Shown: in pieces, positions 1-4,470 of the stretch
How the letters are laid out: each line of letters starts with the position of its first letter
Numbering within the stretch: the first letter of the stretch is position 1
NCBI GenBank assembly: GCA_025350945.1
Contig: JANXWW010000294.1
Location: 1-5,289, forward strand
Source of the DNA: Burkholderiales bacterium
GTDB taxonomy: Bacteria > Pseudomonadota > Gammaproteobacteria > Burkholderiales > Usitatibacteraceae
Length of the DNA: 5,289 nt
Direction of reading: 5' to 3'
The notes under the pieces: generated by a model
What the model saw: only the letters and a program-made list of their open reading frames with translations
Told to the model about the DNA's origin: nothing
Databases searched by the model: none
Position numbers and translations under genes: made by a program

Positions 1-472
1 AATTAATCGCGCCACCAAGGCTGGCCAGTTTTTTGGCTATCCGTGGATTCAAGGTAAAACGCGCATTACCGAACACGGCTACGACAAAGATCCGTTGCCT
101 GCCAATATCACGGCAGCAGAGGTGCTAACCGAGGCGCATGCAGCCGATTTGGGCCTCACGATTTACACCGGCAAGAAATTCCCCGCCAAATATCAAGGCG
201 GTATTTTCTCAGCTCAACATGGCTCGTGGAATCGCACCACGCCCATCGGTGCGCGGATTTTATTTACCGCGTTGAAAGCGGATGGATCGGCAGGTAAAAC
301 CGAAGTGTTTGCGGATGGCTGGCTCAATCCTGAGACCAGACAATACAGCGGTCGTCCGGTGGACGTCGCCAATCTGCCTGATGGCTCGATGCTGATCTCA
401 GACGATTTTGCCGGCGCGCTTTACCGTGTCACTTATGTTGGCGAAGTACCGGCGAAAACGGCGCAGCGTTAA
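1..472 (+). CDS. PQQ-dependent sugar dehydrogenase (sorbosone/glucose dehydrogenase family), C-terminal part
   Basis: The reading frame is open from base 2 and ends with TAA at 470-472, giving 156 residues; the start lies outside the window. A TTG at 95-97 is in frame, but coding continues well upstream of it, so it is not the start. The fragment begins GQFFGYPWIQGK and then has LGLTIYTGKKFP, HGSWNR (fragment residues 73-78), GRPVD (117-121) and DGSMLISDDFAGALYRVTY near the end. This series is typical of the last blades of the sorbosone/glucose dehydrogenase beta-propeller family. Known members are periplasmic, bind PQQ and oxidise aldoses or related sugars, passing electrons to an acceptor. 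The substrate cannot be read from the fragment. The cytochrome c gene that follows without a gap is a plausible acceptor. The family call is firm; PQQ dependence is inferred from the family because the cofactor site is mostly outside the window. Confidence 0.88.
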   Translation, partial: INRATKAGQFFGYPWIQGKTRITEHGYDKDPLPANITAAEVLTEAHAADLGLTIYTGKKFPAKYQGGIFSAQHGSWNRTTPIGARILFTALKADGSAGKTEVFADGWLNPETRQYSGRPVDVANLPDGSMLISDDFAGALYRVTYVGEVPAKTAQR

Positions 473-850
473 ATGATGTTGAATTTCCTCACCGCGCATT
501 GGCGGAGAAGTTGGACAAGTTTGGCGGCGATAGCAGTTACATCTGTTATCGCCGCTATCGGTGCAAATGCAACTTACGCCGCAGAAAACGCGGCCACCAA
601 AGGCAAGACTAAAGCCGAGGCGCAATGCAATGTGTGCCACGGCACCAACGGCATGAGCCAAATACCGAATGCCCCGCACCTTGCGGGGCAGCCGGAAATA
701 TATCTGGTGGAGCAATTAAAAAACTATCGCAGCGGCAAGCGTGCCAATGAAGTCATGAGTGTTTTGGCAAAACCCTTGAGTGACGATGACATCGCGAATC
801 TATCGGCATGGTTCGCATCCATTGAGATAAAGGCAACGCCAAAACCTTAA
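473..850 (+). CDS. Exported class I c-type cytochrome, likely electron acceptor of the upstream dehydrogenase
   Basis: This encodes a 125-residue protein with a single heme-binding motif, C52-N-V-C55-H56. The likely sixth heme ligand is Met95 in NEVMSVLAKPLSDDDIANLSAWFASI, the usual C-terminal helix region of small cytochrome c domains. A Sec-type signal peptide is visible: Arg11-Arg12, then a hydrophobic stretch at about residues 17-30 and a probable cleavage after TYA (residue 36). The mature protein would be about 89 residues and periplasmic. PHLAGQPEIYLVEQLKNYRSGKR resembles the cytochrome c4/c553-like half-domain found beside dehydrogenases. The start is ATG at 473, touching the dehydrogenase stop (TAA-ATG-ATG); a second ATG follows at 476. 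No good Shine-Dalgarno is visible, so translational coupling to the upstream gene is likely. The inferred role is carrying electrons from the dehydrogenase toward a terminal oxidase. The family is certain; the physiological partner is inferred from position. Confidence 0.92.
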   Translation: MMLNFLTAHWRRSWTSLAAIAVTSVIAAIGANATYAAENAATKGKTKAEAQCNVCHGTNGMSQIPNAPHLAGQPEIYLVEQLKNYRSGKRANEVMSVLAKPLSDDDIANLSAWFASIEIKATPKP

Positions 851-866
851 TGGTGCATTTCAAAAA

Positions 867-3800
867 TCAATCACCACGAATTTTCAAAATCTGCGTAATT
901 TCGCGATCCAGTTGCGCGACATGCAGCCGCGTGGGTTGATCCGATATTCTAGATCGTGCGTTGTTCAAATCGCGTTGCAAGTCTTTGAGCGACTGAATGG
1001 CCGCAGGGCGCAAATCGATGGAAATATCACTGAACATAAACGCCTGCGCCGCATTCGCGTTGTTGATGCGTTGCATCTCGCCGGAAAATCCTTTTAACTG
1101 CTCGATGTACGCGCGCTGCAATTCGCGGCGATAAACATCCACCACTGGCCGGGTGGTTTTTAATTCGCGGAATACACCGCTTTGAATCGTTGCCAGATAT
1201 TGATTGGCTTCCATGCCGCTGCCATGTTTGACCATCTCGGCGTCTTCGAGCAAACGAAAACGCAGCGGCGACATCATGCTGACCAATATCTGGTTTTGTG
1301 TGGTGATGACCGGTGCCGCGACATCAAACACGCGGATGCGATTTAATACCGCCGGATCGGTGAGCCATTTGGGTGTGTTGAGCGCATCATCGAGCAAATA
1401 ACGAATCGCCGCTTTTTGTTCTTTCGGTGTGGTGCGGGTAAACGAATCGCCGCCACGGCCACCCAGAAAACGGTTTTCGCGCACACCGCCGATTTGCTTT
1501 ACCACGGATGAAAGATAGTTCTGGCGTTGCGAGATCAATATGCGATAGGTCGATTGCAGCGTCGTGTAGTCTTCGCCCAAACGGGTGGTCGCGGGAATCA
1601 ATCTGGCCGAGGCGCGCTCAAGGGACGCCATCGATAATTTGGTCGCTTCAATACGTTCGCGGCCAATATTTTCAGTGAGCACTTCAGGGTCAAACGTGGC
1701 GGCCATGTCTTCGCCGCCAAATCGTAGCAAGGGCTCGTCAATCTGGCGTGCTGCCATTAAATCAAGCTCGGCGATTTCGGCTTCTGCGGTTTTTCGATTG
1801 AGTGCGCTGTCATTGAGCAACTTGTAACCCCACTCAATCGCGAAGTCATCATACGGCCCAATTTTCGGCACGAAACTGGTCACGCCATCGCTGGGCTGCG
1901 CCACAGAATTAAATCGCCCATAAGCCATGATGGAGGCAACGGTGCCGTGGGTTTTACTAAACGCAGGATCGCGCAATTGCTTCACGCTGTAAGCGCTCGA
2001 AGCGCGATGGTTATGGCGCAAGCCGAGCGTATGACCAACTTCGTGCGCAGCAACGTATCGCAATAACTCACCAATCAATTCATCGGGCAGTGGCAGTGTA
2101 TTTACGCGTTTGTCGGCCGTACCTGCCTGCACAAAATAAAGTTGCTCCATCAGTTTCAAAATATCATGCCAAAAAACCACGTGCGCTGAAATAACTTCGC
2201 CCGAGCGCGGGTCGTTCACGTGCGGGCCCATCGCATTGGCAACCGGCAGCGCGACCCAGCGAATCACGGAATAGCGCGCATCCTCGGCATCCCAATCAGG
2301 ATCTTCCGCCTTGGTGGGCGCATCGCGGGCAATGATCGCGCGCTTGAAGCCAGCTTTTTCAAACGCGGGTTGCCAGTCTTCCACGCCTTGTTTCAAATAC
2401 TTGCGCCATTTTTCCGGCACTTCAGCGGCGATGTAATACGTGATGGGCTTGAGCGGTTCTGACACGGCGGCGGCCGGATCACTTTTCTCCAGCCGATAGC
2501 GGGTAATGAATTCGCGATCACGCACACCGCTTCGCTCGCCGCCATATTCCTGAAATGCCTCGGTGAAATAACCGACGCGCTGATCGGCGTAGCGTCCTTG
2601 CATGGGCGTTTCAGGCAGCTCTGCGAGGCTGTGGTGAATTATCGCGCTGCGCGATGGATTGCGCGGTGGTGTTGCAGGCTGGCCCGGCGTGGGCATAGCG
2701 GTTGGAAATGTTGCGAACGTCAGGGTGGAGCGCACCTCCACGTTTTGCGGAAATACTTTGACTTGATTAATCAGGCTGCGCGATTGATCGGTCGCCGACA
2801 GGCCGCTAGAACCCATGCTGCGCGTATCCAGCAAATCACTTGAATTGGTGAGCAGCAAACGCGTGACTTCAATGACGGGCCATTTTTCTTTGGGTATTTT
2901 TGCTTTTGCGTCTTTGGCTGTGGTGTCATCTTTGTTTTCAACGAGTGCCTCACCTTTGGACAGCTTGCTGACAGCGACCTCTGCCGCCTTCCGCATTTCA
3001 TCCATTTTGCTTTCGCCTTCTGCTGTGGGCGCAGAGGGTGCTGGTGCCGGGGATGCAGGTGCTGAGGGTGCTGGCGCAGGCGGAGCCGCGGCAATCACCG
3101 ATGGTAGCGGTGTCGCGAGTGCTGCTGCTGATATCACGCCGTCGGTTATGACTTTGCCTTCAACTTTTTTTTCCGGCGCTCTGTCTATGGACTTGTCGTC
3201 GAGCTTTTCTTTTTCCTTGGCGAGTTCTTTTGCTTTTTCAGCCGCCACTTTTTTTTCATCAGGGCGCAACTCTACAGAGCGCTCATTGCCTTCAGCCTCA
3301 ATATTGAAAGCGAACAAAATCGGTGAAAGTTCCACTGCGTCGGTAGCCGCCTTTAGCTCAGTCGTGCCACGACGCATGTACGAAACGCCGCGCATCAAAA
3401 TGCGATTGTCCACACGCTCGAATCGCACCACTTTATAACCGAGTGAAAGTCCATTGAAACCCGCGCCAGAGCTCGCCTGCGAAATCTCTGCTGACCATAA
3501 TAAATCGCGACCAAGCAAACGCTGTGGCAGCTCAAAATAATGGCGCTCTTTAACCTTGTGATAAAGCAGCATGCCGCGCGAGGTTTTGGCGTCTTTAGTA
3601 ATGACATCATCATAGCGGCGCGGCTCGCCCGGCGCGGGCGGCGGGGCAATGCCTGCCGCGCGCGCCGCCACAATGGCGGTGGCGGCATCAGCCACGGCGG
3701 TGGGCGTGGCACCCGCCGCAGCGGTGGCGCGTGCGGCTGCCTGTGCGGCAGTGGGTGTGGCGACTTTTGGCGTGGTGCATGATGCCAATACGCCCGCACC

Positions 3801-3872
3801 CAAGCCCACACAAATCAACACGCAAACAGATGTAGCGGGTTTAAATGATTGAATTACCGGTAGAGCGCGCAT
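867..3872 (-). CDS. Lipoprotein zinc-dependent metalloprotease (DUF5118-DUF5117-met-zincin/DUF4953 type) with low-complexity insertion
   Basis: This is a 1001-residue protein. It starts with a lipoprotein signal: basic residues R2 and K11, a hydrophobic core at about 15-31 and lipobox L29-A-S-C32. Thr33 at +2 fits outer-membrane sorting. An Ala/Thr/Pro-rich tether (about 33-83) follows. Residues about 86-125 (YDDVITKDAKTSRGMLLYHKV...YFELPQRLLGRD) match the DUF5118 style. The DUF5117 region (about 126-450) is split by a low-complexity stretch at 206-330. The catalytic part (about 475-800) carries H610-E611-V-G-H614-T-L-G-L-R-H620: three zinc ligands and the catalytic Glu. A Met-turn, S647-I-M649-A-Y, follows. 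The remaining C-terminal part is mostly helical in character. Related proteins are predicted surface or periplasmic proteases, mostly of unknown substrate. The chosen start gives an intact lipobox and has a weak GGA element upstream. The gene stands alone, converging on the cytochrome gene with a 16 bp gap. Compared with the family pattern I remember, MDY is MAY and HNF is HNH here. Confidence 0.9.
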   Translation of the reverse strand: MRALPVIQSFKPATSVCVLICVGLGAGVLASCTTPKVATPTAAQAAARATAAAGATPTAVADAATAIVAARAAGIAPPPAPGEPRRYDDVITKDAKTSRGMLLYHKVKERHYFELPQRLLGRDLLWSAEISQASSGAGFNGLSLGYKVVRFERVDNRILMRGVSYMRRGTTELKAATDAVELSPILFAFNIEAEGNERSVELRPDEKKVAAEKAKELAKEKEKLDDKSIDRAPEKKVEGKVITDGVISAAALATPLPSVIAAAPPAPAPSAPASPAPAPSAPTAEGESKMDEMRKAAEVAVSKLSKGEALVENKDDTTAKDAKAKIPKEKWPVIEVTRLLLTNSSDLLDTRSMGSSGLSATDQSRSLINQVKVFPQNVEVRSTLTFATFPTAMPTPGQPATPPRNPSRSAIIHHSLAELPETPMQGRYADQRVGYFTEAFQEYGGERSGVRDREFITRYRLEKSDPAAAVSEPLKPITYYIAAEVPEKWRKYLKQGVEDWQPAFEKAGFKRAIIARDAPTKAEDPDWDAEDARYSVIRWVALPVANAMGPHVNDPRSGEVISAHVVFWHDILKLMEQLYFVQAGTADKRVNTLPLPDELIGELLRYVAAHEVGHTLGLRHNHRASSAYSVKQLRDPAFSKTHGTVASIMAYGRFNSVAQPSDGVTSFVPKIGPYDDFAIEWGYKLLNDSALNRKTAEAEIAELDLMAARQIDEPLLRFGGEDMAATFDPEVLTENIGRERIEATKLSMASLERASARLIPATTRLGEDYTTLQSTYRILISQRQNYLSSVVKQIGGVRENRFLGGRGGDSFTRTTPKEQKAAIRYLLDDALNTPKWLTDPAVLNRIRVFDVAAPVITTQNQILVSMMSPLRFRLLEDAEMVKHGSGMEANQYLATIQSGVFRELKTTRPVVDVYRRELQRAYIEQLKGFSGEMQRINNANAAQAFMFSDISIDLRPAAIQSLKDLQRDLNNARSRISDQPTRLHVAQLDREITQILKIRGD
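2883..3257 (-). other. Low-complexity charged and Pro/Ala-rich insertion within the metalloprotease
   Basis: This DNA encodes residues about 206-330 of the metalloprotease. It has three parts: a Lys/Glu-rich probable helix or coiled coil (EKKVAAEKAKELAKEKEKLDD), a Pro/Ala/Ser segment in which PAPAPSAP occurs twice (265-272 and 275-282), and a second charged Ala/Lys-rich stretch up to about 330. On both sides the sequence reads like continuous DUF5117: ELSPILFAFNIEAEGNERSVEL before it and WPVIEVTRLLLTNSSDLLDTRSMG after it. From memory of the family only a short loop is usual at this point, so this looks like an expanded, flexible loop. The exact borders are judged by eye. Confidence 0.7.
3031..3080. 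repeat. Two-copy 30-nt-period repeat in the Pro/Ala-rich coding segment
   Basis: Bases 3031-3050 and 3061-3080 match at 17 of 20 positions with a 30-base period. They encode the two PAPAPSAP copies of the metalloprotease. A local duplication, or slippage in a GC-rich repetitive stretch, would explain it. The reading frame is kept. Confidence 0.75.
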
Positions 3873-3880
3873 GTTCGTTA

Positions 3881-3885
3881 TTCCA
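3881..3885 (-). promoter_or_regulatory. Weak ribosome binding site of the metalloprotease
   Basis: Read on the minus strand, TGGAA lies just upstream of the ATG at 3872-3870, with 9 bases between GGA and the start codon. It is weak, but its spacing is normal. Together with the intact lipobox at residues 29-32, it supports this start over internal methionines. Confidence 0.45.
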
Positions 3886-4051
3886 AAAATTGAAGGCTCA
3901 CGCTAAACGCTGGCGCATGCCAACTTGCGGGAAGCAACTCTCATAAATTCCGAATTTTTGTTTTTTTCACGATTTTTCGCGACACCTTTATTGTGCCACT
4001 GCGATGGTAGAAAACAACGTGTTATTGGCAAACAATTGAAAATTTTCGGTT

Positions 4052-4088
4052 GCCATTAAGCGCATGGCGATTTCATCTGCCATGAAAT
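4052..4088. repeat. Overlapping inverted repeats, including a perfect 7-bp arm pair
   Basis: ATTTCAT (4070-4076) and ATGAAAT (4082-4088) form a perfect 7-bp inverted repeat around a 5-base centre. Just to the left, GCCAT (4052-4056) can pair with ATGGC (4064-4068). The same ATGGC can instead pair with GCCAT at 4079-4083, so the two arrangements exclude each other. The location, about 180-220 bases upstream of the metalloprotease start, would suit an operator or a structured leader. The arms are short and AT-rich, so function is uncertain. Confidence 0.45.
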
Positions 4089-4125
4089 TTCACTTCTTAT
4101 TACAATTGCGAATAACGATGCTTCT

Positions 4126-4151
4126 AGCCAATGCCACCAGCCGATGCCACT
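4126..4151. repeat. 13-bp imperfect tandem repeat in the intergenic region
   Basis: AGCCAATGCCACC (4126-4138) is followed directly by AGCCGATGCCACT (4139-4151), identical at 11 of 13 positions. A third AGC follows at 4152. It is not in any coding frame I can support. It could be a paired binding site or a simple slippage duplication. Confidence 0.6.
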
Positions 4152-4173
4152 AGCTTTAACGCGCTGAATCACC

Positions 4174-4179
4174 TATACT
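4174..4179 (+). promoter_or_regulatory. Possible -10 element, no good -35
   Basis: TATACT matches the sigma-70 -10 consensus at five of six positions and reads toward the helicase. At the usual spacing (4151-4156) the sequence is TAGCTT, a poor -35 element. If it is real, the helicase mRNA would begin near 4186 with a leader of roughly 285 bases that includes the hairpins at 4281-4402. Confidence 0.2.
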
Positions 4180-4210
4180 TCGTTGTGCGATGCAGCAATT
4201 AGCGTTTATG

Positions 4211-4228
4211 AAGTTCGTTCACGAAATT
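4211..4228. promoter_or_regulatory. Imperfect palindrome, possible operator
   Basis: AAGTTCGTTCACGAAATT is a dyad with arms matching at 7 of 8 positions around a 2-base centre; the core is TTCGT/ACGAA. It lies just downstream of the possible -10 element at 4174. The size and symmetry suit a dimeric regulator, but I do not recognise it as a known operator. Confidence 0.3.
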
Positions 4229-4280
4229 CAGACGCCTCTGTATCGCGTAAGTTCATCGTCCCCGCCCTCGCTGTTCGTTT

Positions 4281-4305
4281 GACCCTACTGAAGCTCCTCA
4301 GGGTC
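4281..4305 (+). repeat. Inverted repeat with 6-bp arms upstream of the helicase
   Basis: GACCCT (4281-4286) and AGGGTC (4300-4305) are perfect complements around a 13-base loop. Within it, CTGA (4288-4291) and TCAG (4298-4301) offer a competing short pairing. There is no T-run behind it, so it is not a terminator. It may be one of several structures in the helicase leader. Confidence 0.35.
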
Positions 4306-4328
4306 GCCACTGAATCGCAAAATGGTTG

Positions 4329-4409
4329 GCGCCGATGCTGGCGCGCTGACATTCTCACCTAGCGTGTAGTTATATGCCGTTTCCGATTGCGGACGGTGCG
4401 CCTCTTTTT
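4329..4409 (+). promoter_or_regulatory. Candidate alternative-hairpin (attenuator-like) leader element ahead of the helicase
   Basis: Three segments compete for pairing. GCGCC (4329-4333) can pair with GGCGC (4340-4344), giving a short hairpin with a 6-base loop. The same GGCGC, extended to 4348, can instead pair with 4394-4402 in a 9-bp stem that includes two G-U pairs and encloses 45 bases. That stem is followed at once by TCTTTTT (4403-4409), the layout of an intrinsic terminator with a long loop. A third hairpin, CCGT-tt-CCG with CGG-ACGG (4377-4396, loop ATTG), would compete with the long stem. Pairing was traced by hand, no folding energy was computed, and T5 is a short run. Confidence 0.25.
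4346..4376 (+). promoter_or_regulatory. Possible sigma-70-like promoter of the helicase
   Basis: CTGACA (4346-4351) matches the -35 consensus at five of six positions. TATATG (4371-4376) matches the -10 consensus at four of six. The spacer is 19 bases, longer than the ideal 17. Transcription would begin near 4383, leaving a leader of about 90 bases. This competes with the attenuator idea, because such a transcript would lack the left arm of the long stem. Confidence 0.25.
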
Positions 4410-4457
4410 GCGATTTGGCTGTGATTAATGACGCATGACCACCGGAATGGTTTTGCC

Positions 4458-4462
4458 GAAAG
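4458..4462 (+). promoter_or_regulatory. Weak ribosome binding site that favours the helicase start at 4471
   Basis: GAAAG ends 8 bases before the ATG at 4471, a normal spacing, but only 2 bases before the in-frame ATG at 4465. Two more in-frame ATGs, at 4435 and 4447, come after an in-frame TGA at 4429-4431. The purine-rich patch is best placed for 4471. Confidence 0.4.
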
Positions 4463-4470
4463 AAATGAAC

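Larger units (their letters stand above)
3873..4470. other. Intergenic region between divergent genes, no convincing gene
   Basis: This stretch of about 600 bp separates the metalloprotease (leftward) from the helicase (rightward) and should hold both promoters. I see no open frame in it with recognisable protein character. The left third has three T-tracts (3955-3959, 3961-3967, 3973-3977), which read as A-tracts upstream of the metalloprotease. The middle holds the inverted repeats and the 13-base tandem repeat listed separately. The right third has several short hairpins and a T-run ahead of the helicase. No clear sigma-70 promoter was found for the metalloprotease; the A-tracts could be an UP-like or bent element. 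A 64-codon minus-strand frame (4285-4479) and a 24-codon plus-strand frame (4208-4282) exist but lack support. Confidence 0.7.

Noticed and set aside
95..472. Treating the TTG at 95 as the start of a short dehydrogenase-like gene
   Set aside because: The frame is open back to base 2 and the upstream residues (GQFFGYPWIQGK) are conserved family sequence, so this is the tail of a longer gene.
851..876. Hairpin TGGTG/CACCA between the converging genes as a terminator
   Set aside because: The stem is only 5 bp with a 16-base loop and there is no proper T-run after it. It also overlaps the end of the metalloprotease gene, so it is too weak to call.
2815..3438. 207-codon open frame on the plus strand opposite the metalloprotease
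   Set aside because: It is Ser/Ala-rich and lies exactly opposite the low-complexity part of the metalloprotease. It has no recognisable domain, so it is a shadow of that composition.
3945..3967. AAATT-CCG-AATTT followed by T-rich sequence as a plus-strand terminator
   Set aside because: The stem is 5 AT pairs, and no plus-strand gene ends here because the flanking genes diverge.
4208..4282. 24-codon plus-strand frame (MKFVHEIQ...) that could be a leader peptide
   Set aside because: It has no ribosome binding site and no run of regulatory codons. The ATG falls in unremarkable sequence, so chance is the simpler explanation.
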